From the NCBI GenBank assembly GCA_024401645.1, contig JAKSKR010000008.1, positions 1 to 64,000 on the forward strand: a stretch of 64,000 nucleotides of DNA. Reading direction: 5' to 3'. Below the pieces are notes generated by a model. That model had not been told where the DNA came from. It worked only from the letters and a program-made list of their open reading frames with translations, and made no database searches. Origin of the DNA: Paludibacteraceae bacterium. GTDB lineage: Bacteria > Bacteroidota > Bacteroidia > Bacteroidales > Paludibacteraceae. Numbering within the stretch: the first letter of the stretch is position 1; every line of letters begins with the position of its first letter. The position numbers and the translations under genes were made by a program. Below are positions 51,447-60,776 of this stretch, piece by piece.

Positions 51447-53774
51447 TTAGAATGGATAACCAATTGCGAAGTGGAATGCAAAGTCGTCGTGCCATGTAAT
51501 GTTACGGTAACGCCAACGGTTAGACCCCGAAAGTGCCGGGTCGTAAGCCTTCATACCCAAGTCGAAACGGATAAGGAAGTACGTAAAGTCGCATCGCAAG
51601 CCTAAACCGTAAGCAAGGGCAATCTGCTTATAGAACTTGTCGATGTAGAAAGTACCCTCGTGCTGGAACTTGTAGTCGCGCAGGTTCCAAATGTTACCTG
51701 CATCGACAAACGCAGCACCTTCGAACAACCAGAACAGTTTAGAGCGGTACTCGGCATTCAGCGTCAGCTCCAGGTTACCAGACTGGCTCACGAAATCTTC
51801 GGGATTTTCAGGTTCGTAGGAACCTGGGCCCAAGGTTCGCACCGACCAACCGCGAACACCGTTAGCACCACCACCAAAGAACTTCTTTTCGAAAGGTACG
51901 GTATTGGCATTCAGGTAGGGATATTCGCCACCAATCTTGGCATGGAAAACCACACGGTTCTTATCGTCGATAAAGCGGTTGTAGGCATACTCGAATTCAG
52001 CTTTCTGGTATTGAGAGAACGGAATGTCGCCCACCACGTAAGTGTCGTTTTCCTTCTTAAAGTCGAAAATACGAGCCAACCCATACAGCAAGTTACCAGC
52101 CGACTCGTACGAGAAGCGATACGATTTTTTGTTCAACCGGAGTTTGCTGGCTTGGTTGTTATAGGCCATGGTGAAACCCGTAGCCAAAATGAGGTGGTCG
52201 GAATAACTTTCGCGCAGTACCGAATATTTCGGATCGGCATAACGCATATTGAACGCGTCTGAAATCCACGGCAAGTAAACGTAGTTCAAATTGAAGGCGT
52301 CTATTGTCATGTTATAAAAGCGGCGGGCAACCCAGTTGTACTTACCACCCGCAGTTAAAATCTTTCGGGTATATTCCGGACGTTCCTGGTCGTTATAGGC
52401 CAACGTAAATTCGGTTGTAGAATTGACACGGCGTCGGAACGAGTTAGAAAGGAAAGGGAACACGAACTGGGGCAACTTTAAAGACAGCTCGCCTTCGTAC
52501 TCTTTCACACGTTTTTTCAGCATGTCGGTAAACTCCTTCGAATTGTTGGTTACAGCCTCTTCGGCAAAACGGCCTTTCAAAGACAGCAGTTCTGAACCGC
52601 GGAAAAGGTTCTTGTGCTGCAGCATGCCAGTTACGGCAAAGCCCAAGTCGCCTGAAGAATTGGTACCTTCCAAATCTAGCGAGAAGCTGTGCGGCTTGTT
52701 AGGCACCAGCACCACGTTACAATCCAATTGGTTATCGCCCGTCTTGGGGTCGCTAAAGGAAATTTCGGCAGACCTTACAATGCCCAAGCCACTCAAACGG
52801 GTATAGGTCTGGTTAACGAAGAAACTGTTGTACCACATACCCGGCACAATTCTCAAGCTGTTAGCCAGCACCTTCTTCCTCACCAATGGTTTCTTCTCGT
52901 AGAAGACGAATATGTTATCGTTAATGCTTAACGAATCGTAGTCGGAATGATTGCGGACCGATGACGTTGAACGTGGCAACGTCAGCACATTCACATTCCG
53001 GATGGTAAAACGTGGGTGATTGGTTTCTTGCGAAATGCCGTCGAGTGTTGGTGTGTGGTAAGGCTTAACCAACAGAGTCAAATCTACCTCGTGCGACCTT
53101 AAGGCACTGTCGGCAAGATACGACACGTCGTCCTTTGTAAAGTAATAATAGCCGTTTCGGCGTACAATGCCTGTTACGCGTTCACGTTCTTCGTCAAGTA
53201 CATCGGTATCGAACAGGCTACCCGAGACTAGTTTTGTTGTTGAGAAACGATTATGTTTCACCAAGTTGCCAATAACCGTGTCGTTATGATAGTCGTAAAT
53301 AATGTTGCGAATGCGGTAAGGCTCGTTTTCGGTCACCAGGTAGAACACCCTAGCCTTCTTGTCTTTAAGCACAACCGAGTCGCGCACTTGCGCATTGAGG
53401 TAACCCTTCGTCTTGAAAAACTGTTCCAACCTTTTTTCAGACCTTGCCTTCTGAAACTCGTCGTACAACACAGGCGGTTCACCCATGCGTCTAAGCCAAC
53501 GGTTTCGGCGTTTCGTCGTGTCTCGGCCAGAAAGGCTATAAGTCAACAAACGCAAACGAGACATACCGAAAACACGGAAGTTTGGTCGCTGTGTCAAATA
53601 AGACTCCAACTCTTGCGAGTTCATATTCGGAGCCGACGTTTGAATTGTGGTTTGGTCAAGCAAATACTGTCCGTCGGGAACATACTTCGTAACAGAACAC
53701 GAAGCCAACAAGAATGTCAGCACAAAGCCAACTAGACATCTAACAGCAAATATGTGTTTCGGATTCGTATTCAT
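51447..53774 (-). CDS. TamL-like lipidated Omp85 (BamA/TamA family) outer-membrane protein
   Basis: The 775-residue protein begins with a lipoprotein signal ending LLASCS (lipid Cys26), a feature of the Bacteroidota TamL proteins. POTRA-type segments follow (for example FFKTKGYLNAQVRDSVVL, VRRNGYYYFTKDDVSY), then a C-terminal Omp85 barrel (about 360-775) with GGGANGVRGWSVRTLGPGSY matching the conserved VRG(F/W) lid-lock loop. The last strand ends in DDFAFHFAIGYPF with a terminal Phe. TamL usually works with TamB in envelope biogenesis. No tamB gene is adjacent: the next features are a tRNA and an unrelated pair. Confidence 0.88.
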   Translation of the reverse strand: MNTNPKHIFAVRCLVGFVLTFLLASCSVTKYVPDGQYLLDQTTIQTSAPNMNSQELESYLTQRPNFRVFGMSRLRLLTYSLSGRDTTKRRNRWLRRMGEPPVLYDEFQKARSEKRLEQFFKTKGYLNAQVRDSVVLKDKKARVFYLVTENEPYRIRNIIYDYHNDTVIGNLVKHNRFSTTKLVSGSLFDTDVLDEERERVTGIVRRNGYYYFTKDDVSYLADSALRSHEVDLTLLVKPYHTPTLDGISQETNHPRFTIRNVNVLTLPRSTSSVRNHSDYDSLSINDNIFVFYEKKPLVRKKVLANSLRIVPGMWYNSFFVNQTYTRLSGLGIVRSAEISFSDPKTGDNQLDCNVVLVPNKPHSFSLDLEGTNSSGDLGFAVTGMLQHKNLFRGSELLSLKGRFAEEAVTNNSKEFTDMLKKRVKEYEGELSLKLPQFVFPFLSNSFRRRVNSTTEFTLAYNDQERPEYTRKILTAGGKYNWVARRFYNMTIDAFNLNYVYLPWISDAFNMRYADPKYSVLRESYSDHLILATGFTMAYNNQASKLRLNKKSYRFSYESAGNLLYGLARIFDFKKENDTYVVGDIPFSQYQKAEFEYAYNRFIDDKNRVVFHAKIGGEYPYLNANTVPFEKKFFGGGANGVRGWSVRTLGPGSYEPENPEDFVSQSGNLELTLNAEYRSKLFWLFEGAAFVDAGNIWNLRDYKFQHEGTFYIDKFYKQIALAYGLGLRCDFTYFLIRFDLGMKAYDPALSGSNRWRYRNITWHDDFAFHFAIGYPF

Positions 53775-53799
53775 CAGTCAAAAGAAAGACATTTATCTG

Positions 53800-53807
53800 C
53801 AAAGATA
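53800..53807 (-). promoter_or_regulatory. -7 element of the TamL-like gene
   Basis: Reads TATCTTTG followed by C on the minus strand, about 26 bases before the start codon. Confidence 0.68.
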
Positions 53808-53924
53808 AACTATTTGCCGGAGTTTACGGGTTTTACACGCTTATAATGTAAGGTGTTTTACAGACGTTCACACAACCCGAAATATTGGCACCCCACATTT
53901 TATTATAATAAGTAGCTTTTGCCT

Positions 53925-53932
53925 ATATTTGC
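53925..53932 (+). promoter_or_regulatory. -7 element of glmM
   Basis: TATATTTG followed by C lies 26 bases before the ATG at 53958 and is divergent from the TamL-like promoter. Confidence 0.68.
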
Positions 53933-53957
53933 CCCAGGAAAATAAAACAAGAAATAG

Positions 53958-55352
53958 ATGACTTTAATCAAATCAATTTCCGGTATCAGAGGAACCATTG
54001 GCGGAAAGGTCGACAACAACCTAACCCCGCTCGACATCGTAAAGTTCACATCGGCCTATGCCATGTGGGTAAAGAAGAACAGCAAGAACAGCAAGAACAG
54101 CAAGCACAAGATTGTAGTTGGCCGAGACGCACGTCTTTCTGGCCCTATGGTAGACGGCATTGTCACCGCCACCCTTAGCGGCATGGGCATGGACGTGGTT
54201 AACATTGGCCTTGCCACCACCCCTACCACAGAAATTGCCGTACAGAAGGAGCATGCCGACGGTGGCATCATCATCACCGCCAGCCACAACCCGAAGCAGT
54301 GGAACGCACTAAAGTTGCTCAACAGCAATGGCGAATTCTTGAGCGATGCCGACGGCAAGCAAGTGCTAGCCATGGCTGCCAGCGAAGACTTCACATACGC
54401 TGAGATTGACGACATGGGCACCGTTACCTACAACAACGACTACAACCAGATTCACATTGACGACGTGTTGAAATTGAAGTTGGTTGACGTTGAGGCCATC
54501 AAGAAGGCAAACTTCACCGTTGCCATCGACTGCGTCAATTCTGTTGGCGGACTCATCTTGCCCGACCTTTTGCGCAAGCTTGGCGTAAACAACATTGTGG
54601 AGCTCAACTGCGACGCAACCGGACATTTTGCACACACACCAGAACCAATACCTGAAAACTTGACCCAAATAGCCAACCTTATGAAGGAAGGTAAGGCCAA
54701 CGTTGGTTTCGTTGTAGACCCAGACGTAGACCGCCTTGCCATCATTTGCGAGAACGGCGACATGTTTGGCGAAGAATATACCCTAGTATCGGTTGCCGAC
54801 TACGTACTCGGCAACACCAAGGGCAACACCGTTTCAAACTTGAGTTCGACCCGCGCACTTCGCGACGTTACCCGCGCACACGGTGGCGAATATAGCGCAG
54901 CTGCCGTTGGTGAGGTAAACGTTGTTACCAAGATGAAGGCCGTAAACGCCGTAATTGGTGGCGAGGGCAACGGTGGCGTCATCTACCCAGAAAGCCACTA
55001 TGGTCGCGACGCCCTTGTTGGTATTGCCTTGTTCCTTTCACTCTTGGCAAAGAAGAACAAGAAGGTTTCTGAATTGAAGAAAGAATACCCTCCTTACGAA
55101 ATTTCGAAGAACAAGATTGAGCTTACACCAGAAATTGACGTCGACCTCATCTTAAAGAAGATGAAGGACAAATATGCCAACGAAGACGTTACCGACATTG
55201 ACGGTGTTAAGATCGACTTCCCTGAAAAGTGGGTACACTTGCGCAAGTCGAACACCGAGCCAATCATCCGCATCTACTCCGAGGCAGCGACCAAGCAAGC
55301 TGCCGACCAACTTGCAGAAGACATCATTAAAGACATTAAGGCACTCATTTAA
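53958..55352 (+). CDS. glmM: Phosphoglucosamine mutase
   Basis: The enzyme converts glucosamine-6-phosphate to glucosamine-1-phosphate for cell-wall precursors. The 464 residues keep the phosphoserine loop ITASHNPKQWNALK (Ser109), the metal loop VDPDVDRLA, the sugar loop GGEGNGGVIYPE and the phosphate-binding LRKSNTEPIIRIY near the end. A 9-base unit encoding Lys-Asn-Ser is repeated three times at 54075-54101, expanding a surface loop at residues 40-48. Phosphomannomutase is a possible alternative in this family. It is monocistronic with its own promoter and terminator. Confidence 0.92.
   Translation: MTLIKSISGIRGTIGGKVDNNLTPLDIVKFTSAYAMWVKKNSKNSKNSKHKIVVGRDARLSGPMVDGIVTATLSGMGMDVVNIGLATTPTTEIAVQKEHADGGIIITASHNPKQWNALKLLNSNGEFLSDADGKQVLAMAASEDFTYAEIDDMGTVTYNNDYNQIHIDDVLKLKLVDVEAIKKANFTVAIDCVNSVGGLILPDLLRKLGVNNIVELNCDATGHFAHTPEPIPENLTQIANLMKEGKANVGFVVDPDVDRLAIICENGDMFGEEYTLVSVADYVLGNTKGNTVSNLSSTRALRDVTRAHGGEYSAAAVGEVNVVTKMKAVNAVIGGEGNGGVIYPESHYGRDALVGIALFLSLLAKKNKKVSELKKEYPPYEISKNKIELTPEIDVDLILKKMKDKYANEDVTDIDGVKIDFPEKWVHLRKSNTEPIIRIYSEAATKQAADQLAEDIIKDIKALI
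54075..54101 (+). repeat. In-frame tandem repeat inside glmM
   Basis: Three perfect copies of AAGAACAGC encode KNSKNSKNS, followed by a partial unit (AAGCAC). The number of repeats could change without breaking the frame. Confidence 0.9.
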
Positions 55353-55378
55353 GCGCCAAGTCGAAACACCGAATAAGG

Positions 55379-55414
55379 AAGTGGCTACAAAAACCAATTG
55401 TAGTCACTTTTTTT
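55379..55414 (+). terminator. Intrinsic terminator of glmM
   Basis: AAGTGGCTACAA (55379-55390) pairs with TTGTAGTCACTT (55398-55409) with one G-T pair, followed by a T run. Confidence 0.85.
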
Positions 55415-55430
55415 TCGTATTAATAAGGTG

Positions 55431-55438
55431 TAAATTTG
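55431..55438 (+). promoter_or_regulatory. -7 element of the phosphatase-uvrA unit
   Basis: TAAATTTG followed by C ends only 7 bases before the ATG at 55446. If transcription starts at the usual distance, the mRNA is nearly leaderless. Confidence 0.68.
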
Positions 55439-55445
55439 CATTACA

Positions 55446-56081
55446 ATGACCAAATTCATCATCACAAGACACGGGCAAACCGAATGGAACGTAGAAATGC
55501 GCATGCAAGGCCAAAGCAATTCGCCCCTCACCCCACTAGGTAGGCAGCAAGCGGTGGCACTAGGCAAGAGGCTTTCCGATACCGAAATACATGCGGTTTA
55601 CAGCAGTTCGTTGGAACGCACACTCGACACAACCGAGATTGTCTGCAAGGGACGCAACCTCCGCATCACCCCACTCGACAGTTTAAGGGAAATAGCGTTA
55701 GGCAGTTGGAGTGGACAGCTTTTGGCTGATGTTGAGAAAGCCTACCCCGAGAAAGTGGAGAGCTTTTGGAAACACCCCGAGAGCTACGAACCCATGCCCG
55801 GTGGCGAGACCTACATGGAGCTGCGTAAGCGTGCAAGCAATGCCTTGAAAGAAATGGCTTGCAATCACCGAAACGAGACCATACTGGTCGTAGCCCACGG
55901 CATTGTCTTGAAAGCGCTGTACAACTACTTCCGCAACCAACCCATCAGCGACATTGGCGGCAACAACCCGCACCCAAAGTCGTGTTGCTACTGCGAGGTA
56001 GAATGGAAAGACGGCGTTTGGTACATTAACAAGTGGAACGACACCACACACTACGAACTCATACCCGACCAATACAAATAA
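55446..56081 (+). CDS. Histidine phosphatase family protein (phosphoglycerate-mutase-like)
   Basis: The 211-residue protein has the family motif TRHGQTEWN with catalytic His9, the partner residues Arg8 and Arg59 (SSLERTLDT), the acid-base Glu in [11 protein letters not shown], and the second His in [12 protein letters not shown]. It is probably a phosphatase of the CobC/GpmB type; the substrate cannot be read. It ends 5 bases before uvrA and shares its promoter. Confidence 0.9.
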   Translation: MTKFIITRHGQTEWNVEMRMQGQSNSPLTPLGRQQAVALGKRLSDTEIHAVYSSSLERTLDTTEIVCKGRNLRITPLDSLREIALGSWSGQLLADVEKAYPEKVESFWKHPESYEPMPGGETYMELRKRASNALKEMACNHRNETILVVAHGIVLKALYNYFRNQPISDIGGNNPHPKSCCYCEVEWKDGVWYINKWNDTTHYELIPDQYK

Positions 56082-56086
56082 GATAT

Positions 56087-58897
56087 ATGGCAGACAAAGG
56101 AGAAATAAGCATTAAGGGTGCAAGGGCCCATAACCTGAAGAACATAGACGTGAAGATACCGCGAAACAAAATCACGGTCATCACCGGTCTGTCTGGTTCT
56201 GGCAAGTCATCCCTTGCATTCGACACCCTCTATGCAGAAGGCCAACGACGTTATGTTGAGAGTTTATCCTCTTATGCCCGCCAGTTCCTTGGAAGGCTAA
56301 GCAAACCCGAGTGCGACTACATTAAGGGCATACCGCCCGCTATTGCCATAGAGCAGAAGGTCAGCACCCGCAACAGCCGCTCAACCGTAGGTACTTCAAC
56401 CGAGATATACGATTACCTGAAACTTCTCTATGCCCGCATTGGCAAAACCTATTCGCCCATTTCGGGCAACGAGGTGAAGAAGCATACGGTAACCGACGTT
56501 GTCGATTTCATACTCTCGTTCCCAGCCGGCACCAAGGGGGTTGTCTTAAGCAAGATTACCTACCCTGCCGACCGCACCTTTAAGGAACAGCTAGACATCT
56601 TGCAAAAGCAAGGTTTCAGCCGTGTGGAGATGAACGACACCTTCTACCGCATTGACGAGCTTGCAGAAGCCCAACTCGACGACGTGCAACAACGCGCCAT
56701 CAACCTTGTGGTAGACCGCTTCACCGCAAACGACACCGACGAGAACAAGAGCCGACTAGCCGACTCGGTACAAACCGCCTTTCACGAAGGCGACGGCTGC
56801 AGCTGCAGCATAAAGATGTTTAAAGCCGACGGGACCACCCAAATTGCCGACTTCAGCAGCAAGTTTGAAGCCGACGGAATGGTCTTCGACGAGCCGAACG
56901 AACTTATGTTCAGCTTCAACAGCCCATTCGGAGCTTGCCCCGAATGCGAAGGCTTCGGCAAAGTCATCGGCATCGACGAAGATTTGGTCATCCCAAACAA
57001 GTCTCTGTCCGTTTTCGAAGGGGCTGTGGTATGCTGGAGGGGTGAAAAGATGGGTGAATGGCTCGACGAGTTGGTAGCCAATGCCAAGTTCAACAAGTTC
57101 CCTATCCATACACCTTACAACGAGCTCACACAGGCAGAACGAGATATGTTGTGGAACGGCACCGAACACTTCCACGGCATTAACGACTTCTTCAAATTCG
57201 TAAAAGAGAACCAATACAAGATTCAATACCGCGTTATGCTTGCCCGTTTCAGGGGTAAGACCACTTGCCCTTCTTGCCACGGCACAAGGCTCAAGAAGGA
57301 AGCCAATTACGTAAAGGTTGCCGGCAAGAGCATCAGCGAGTTGGTTGTCATGCCTGTCACCACACTCCAACAGTTCTTTAAGGACTTGAAGTTGTCGGTA
57401 GGCGACATGAACATTGCAAAACGACTATTGACAGAAATCACCAACCGCTTGCAGTTCTTGCACGACGTGGGTTTGGGTTACCTCACGCTGAACCGTCTTT
57501 CAAACACCCTATCGGGCGGAGAAAGCCAGCGCATCAACCTAGCCACTTCGCTTGGTAGCAGCTTGGTGGGTTCGCTCTATATACTCGACGAGCCTAGCAT
57601 TGGCTTGCACCCTCGCGACACCGCACAACTCATTAAGGTGCTGCGCCAGTTGCAGTCGTTAGGCAACACGGTAGTCATTGTTGAGCACGACGAAGAGATT
57701 ATGCGTGCTGCCGACTACATCATCGACATCGGTCCGGTTGCCGGCCGAAAAGGCGGTTACGTCACCTTCCAGGGCACCATTACCGATGGCGAGGGACACC
57801 CCGAAAAGAGAGCCGAAAGCTTCACCTTCAAATACCTTCTGGGCGAAGAGAAGATTGAGGTACCAAAATACCGACGCCCTTGGAGCAACTACATTGAAGT
57901 GAAAGGTGCTACCGAGAACAACCTCAAGAACATAGACGTAAAATTCCCATTAAACGCCATTACAGCCGTCACTGGCGTTAGTGGTTCAGGTAAGTCTTCT
58001 TTGGTATGCGACGTGTTCTACAATGCCCTTAAACGCGAATGCGGGGGCAACACCGAAGGTCACATCGGCTCGCACGCATCTATTGGCGGCAGCCTGAAAC
58101 TTGTTCACGATGTCGAGTTCGTCGACCAGAACCCAATAGGCAAGTCGGCACGTGCCAACCCTGCAACCTACATAAAGGCCTACGACGACATTCGTAAGCT
58201 CTACGCCGACCAGGCATACGCCAAGCAGATGGGCTACACCGCAGCCTACTTCTCGTTTAACGTAGAAGGTGGCCGTTGTGAAGAGTGCCAAGGCGAAGGA
58301 ACCATCACCGTAAAGATGCAGTTCATGGCCGACCTTGTACTTCCGTGCGAAGCCTGTCACGGCACGCGTTTCCGCCAAGATGTATTGGAAGTGAAACACC
58401 GTGGCAAGAACATCTACGACATCCTCGACATGACCATTAACCAGGCCATAGAGTTCTTCGAGTCTGGCAGCACAGCTATAGAAAAGAAGATTGCCGGCAA
58501 GCTGAAACCATTGCAGAACGTTGGATTGGGCTATGTAAAGATGGGACAACCATCGAGCACCCTATCGGGTGGTGAAAGTCAGCGTGTGAAGCTGGCCTCC
58601 ATCTTGGCCGACGAGAAACCAACCCCAACCGTCTTCATCTTCGACGAACCTACCACAGGCCTGCACATACACGACATAAAGACTTTGATGAAGGCATTCG
58701 ATGCTCTTATTGAAGCCGGACACACCGTCATCATCATCGAACATAACCTCGACGTTATTAAGTGCGCCGACTACATCATCGACATCGGCCCTGAAGGCGG
58801 CGAGAAAGGCGGCAATCTGGTCTTTGCAGGCACGCCAGAAGACTTACTTAAATGCAAGGATTCATACACCGCAATATTCTTGAAAGGAAAACTCTAA
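56087..58897 (+). CDS. uvrA: UvrABC system protein A
   Basis: The start is at 56087 ([20 protein letters not shown]), giving 936 residues; the open frame extends upstream into the phosphatase gene but without likeness. UvrA scans DNA for damage in nucleotide excision repair. Two ABC modules are complete: Walker [10 protein letters not shown] and GVSGSGKSS, signatures [12 protein letters not shown] and [12 protein letters not shown], and two zinc modules (CPEC...CPSCHGT and CEECQGEG...CEACHGT). It is cotranscribed with the histidine phosphatase. Confidence 0.98.
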   Translation: MADKGEISIKGARAHNLKNIDVKIPRNKITVITGLSGSGKSSLAFDTLYAEGQRRYVESLSSYARQFLGRLSKPECDYIKGIPPAIAIEQKVSTRNSRSTVGTSTEIYDYLKLLYARIGKTYSPISGNEVKKHTVTDVVDFILSFPAGTKGVVLSKITYPADRTFKEQLDILQKQGFSRVEMNDTFYRIDELAEAQLDDVQQRAINLVVDRFTANDTDENKSRLADSVQTAFHEGDGCSCSIKMFKADGTTQIADFSSKFEADGMVFDEPNELMFSFNSPFGACPECEGFGKVIGIDEDLVIPNKSLSVFEGAVVCWRGEKMGEWLDELVANAKFNKFPIHTPYNELTQAERDMLWNGTEHFHGINDFFKFVKENQYKIQYRVMLARFRGKTTCPSCHGTRLKKEANYVKVAGKSISELVVMPVTTLQQFFKDLKLSVGDMNIAKRLLTEITNRLQFLHDVGLGYLTLNRLSNTLSGGESQRINLATSLGSSLVGSLYILDEPSIGLHPRDTAQLIKVLRQLQSLGNTVVIVEHDEEIMRAADYIIDIGPVAGRKGGYVTFQGTITDGEGHPEKRAESFTFKYLLGEEKIEVPKYRRPWSNYIEVKGATENNLKNIDVKFPLNAITAVTGVSGSGKSSLVCDVFYNALKRECGGNTEGHIGSHASIGGSLKLVHDVEFVDQNPIGKSARANPATYIKAYDDIRKLYADQAYAKQMGYTAAYFSFNVEGGRCEECQGEGTITVKMQFMADLVLPCEACHGTRFRQDVLEVKHRGKNIYDILDMTINQAIEFFESGSTAIEKKIAGKLKPLQNVGLGYVKMGQPSSTLSGGESQRVKLASILADEKPTPTVFIFDEPTTGLHIHDIKTLMKAFDALIEAGHTVIIIEHNLDVIKCADYIIDIGPEGGEKGGNLVFAGTPEDLLKCKDSYTAIFLKGKL

Positions 58898-58916
58898 CAA
58901 CCATAGTAGAAAAGTT

Positions 58917-58950
58917 AAGGGGAAACGTCACAAAACGTTTCCCCTTTATT
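58917..58950 (+). terminator. Intrinsic terminator of uvrA
   Basis: A 12-bp perfect stem AAGGGGAAACGT (58917-58928)/ACGTTTCCCCTT (58935-58946) with a T-rich tail, 19 bases after the stop. Confidence 0.88.
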
Positions 58951-58954
58951 TATT

Positions 58955-58995
58955 GTCAAAAAGAAAGAGAGGAAACACCAAAGGCATTTCCTCTC
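58955..58995 (-). terminator. Terminator of the T9SS-sorted protein gene
   Basis: On the minus strand GAGAGGAAA (from 58995) pairs with TTTCCTCTC (to 58967), followed by TTTCTTTTTG. Confidence 0.78.
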
Positions 58996-59020
58996 TGATT
59001 AATTATGGTTTATAACCTAA

Positions 59021-60625
59021 TTACTTCTTGATGATCTTAGCAGTAGCAACACCGTTTACAGTCTGTGCCTTTACGATGTACATGCCAGAAGCCAAGCTTG
59101 CAACATTTACCTGGTTACCTTCAGCCTTTGCAACTACTGAACCAAGAGCGTTAACAACTTCAACGCTAACAACGCCTTCGTTGTTTACAGTGATAACGTC
59201 AGTTGCAGGAACTGGTGATACAACTGCAGCAAGTGATTCAGATTCAGCAGCAATGACATCAACATCGTTGTATTCGCTAACACCTTCAGGATATGAGCTT
59301 ACAACTTCAGCGCAGCTAACTGCATCTGAAGTCAAGCGAAGGTTATCAACAACGTAAGACAAGAAAGGAGCCTTGTCGAAGATAACAGCCAAATACTTCT
59401 TAGACTTGTTGAAAGGGAACTTAGCAGAATATTCAGTCCACATAGAAGCCAAAGGTTCTTTAGTTACCTTGTTAGCAGCTGAAAGTTCAACAGTTGAAGC
59501 CTCAACAGCATCGTCTACGTATGCATAGTAGATAGGCAAAATCAAGCTATCAGCATCTTCAGCGAATACTTCAGTAGTTCTTGATGCATCCCATTTAGAA
59601 AGGAACTCCATAGTAACTTCTTCAGTTGCTTCAAGACCCTTAGTTGGAATCAAGGTGAATGCACGGCCGTTCAAACCAGTTGCAGTACGCTTACCAGCAT
59701 TAGCAGGAAGAACGATGTCGAGAGCGTGAAGGATTTCAGTATCGTAGTATTCTGAACCGTCGTTACCCTCATCTTCATACAAACGCTTAGCATCCAAAGA
59801 AATCTGCTTGTTTGAGTACTTACCACCTTCTGCAGAGTTTTCTACAGTGTACCAAGCAGTTTCGCACTTCCAAGGGTTAGTTGCAACATCACCAGCCTTA
59901 AAACCGCAAGCTTCATATTCACGAACTTCGCCGTCTTTAACAACATAGTAGTTAAGACCGTTGGCAGCTTCAGCAGAAACAGAAGAGAAACCTTCGAAGT
60001 CTTCTGCGAAGAAAGGCTTGTTACCTTTACCAACGAACTTCATGTTCTTAATGTAAACAGGCTTCAAAGCCAAAATTTCATCAGTGTTTGGCTTACCAGT
60101 TACACCAATCTGGCGCTGCCAACCGAAAATAATTTCCTTAAGGGTAGTTACGCTAGCTGGAGCATAAACATACTGGCTTTCAACGTTCCACTTCTTAGCG
60201 GTTGCCTTATTCTTAACATTGAAAGTATTCTGGCAAATAATATCCTTCAATGAATAGCGGTTGCCAGTAGTGTCGGTATGGTAACCAAGGTCAATAATTT
60301 CCCACTTATTAGCACCAGAGTGAGTAACAGAGTCAACTTCTTCGAAATAGTATTCAATTTCAATGTTCCAAGCCTTCTTCAAGTCAATGCCATCAGCCTT
60401 GTAGAAACGAGCTTCTGTACAGTACAACTGGTGAGTGATTGAAACAGCAGCTTCACCGTCTGGGCTAGTAGTTTCCTTTACAACAGGGCCATCGAGAGGA
60501 TCGTCGTATTCAAGAACTTCAACACCATCGGCCAACTTACCGTCCTTAATGATGTAGATTTCATCAGCAGAAACTGGAGACACGAGTCCTGCCAACATTG
60601 CAAGAGAAAGTAAATGTTTCTTCAT
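59021..60625 (-). CDS. Secreted protein with a T9SS C-terminal sorting domain
   Basis: The ATG at 60625 (MKKHLLSLAMLAGLVSPVSA) starts a clear signal peptide; an upstream TTG at 60631 is less likely. The 534-residue product ends in a Por-secretion (type A) domain: SPVPATDVITVNN, VSVEVVNALGSVVAKAEG, VASLASGMYIVKAQTVNG and TAKIIKK. This targets it through T9SS to the surface or medium. The middle is beta-rich with no enzyme motif I recognise; a repeated pattern (YYVVKDGEVREYEACG near 230, IYIIKDGKLADGVEVLEYDD near 25) suggests an internal duplication. It lies downstream of the SusD-type genes but has a terminator between, so cotranscription is uncertain. Confidence 0.88.
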   Translation of the reverse strand: MKKHLLSLAMLAGLVSPVSADEIYIIKDGKLADGVEVLEYDDPLDGPVVKETTSPDGEAAVSITHQLYCTEARFYKADGIDLKKAWNIEIEYYFEEVDSVTHSGANKWEIIDLGYHTDTTGNRYSLKDIICQNTFNVKNKATAKKWNVESQYVYAPASVTTLKEIIFGWQRQIGVTGKPNTDEILALKPVYIKNMKFVGKGNKPFFAEDFEGFSSVSAEAANGLNYYVVKDGEVREYEACGFKAGDVATNPWKCETAWYTVENSAEGGKYSNKQISLDAKRLYEDEGNDGSEYYDTEILHALDIVLPANAGKRTATGLNGRAFTLIPTKGLEATEEVTMEFLSKWDASRTTEVFAEDADSLILPIYYAYVDDAVEASTVELSAANKVTKEPLASMWTEYSAKFPFNKSKKYLAVIFDKAPFLSYVVDNLRLTSDAVSCAEVVSSYPEGVSEYNDVDVIAAESESLAAVVSPVPATDVITVNNEGVVSVEVVNALGSVVAKAEGNQVNVASLASGMYIVKAQTVNGVATAKIIKK

Positions 60626-60720
60626 ACACAATATGTTTAAATTATTAATTATAATCGAAAATCTAATGTTTCAAGCACTAAATTACGAAACATCTTCCAA
60701 GAAAAAAAATAGTTAGGACA

Positions 60721-60750
60721 AAAAAAGCCCGCCGATTTTCCGGCGGGCTT
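60721..60750 (-). terminator. Terminator of the SusD/IPT operon
   Basis: AAGCCCGCCG (60725-60734) pairs perfectly with CGGCGGGCTT (60741-60750). On the minus strand a T run follows, 27 bases after the stop of the IPT protein gene. Confidence 0.88.
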
Positions 60751-60776
60751 CTTTATTTAATCTAAGGAATCAGAGA

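Noticed and set aside
56756-57370. 204-codon minus-strand frame within uvrA
   Set aside because: UvrA is unmistakable on the plus strand, and the antisense frame has no start signal or domain.
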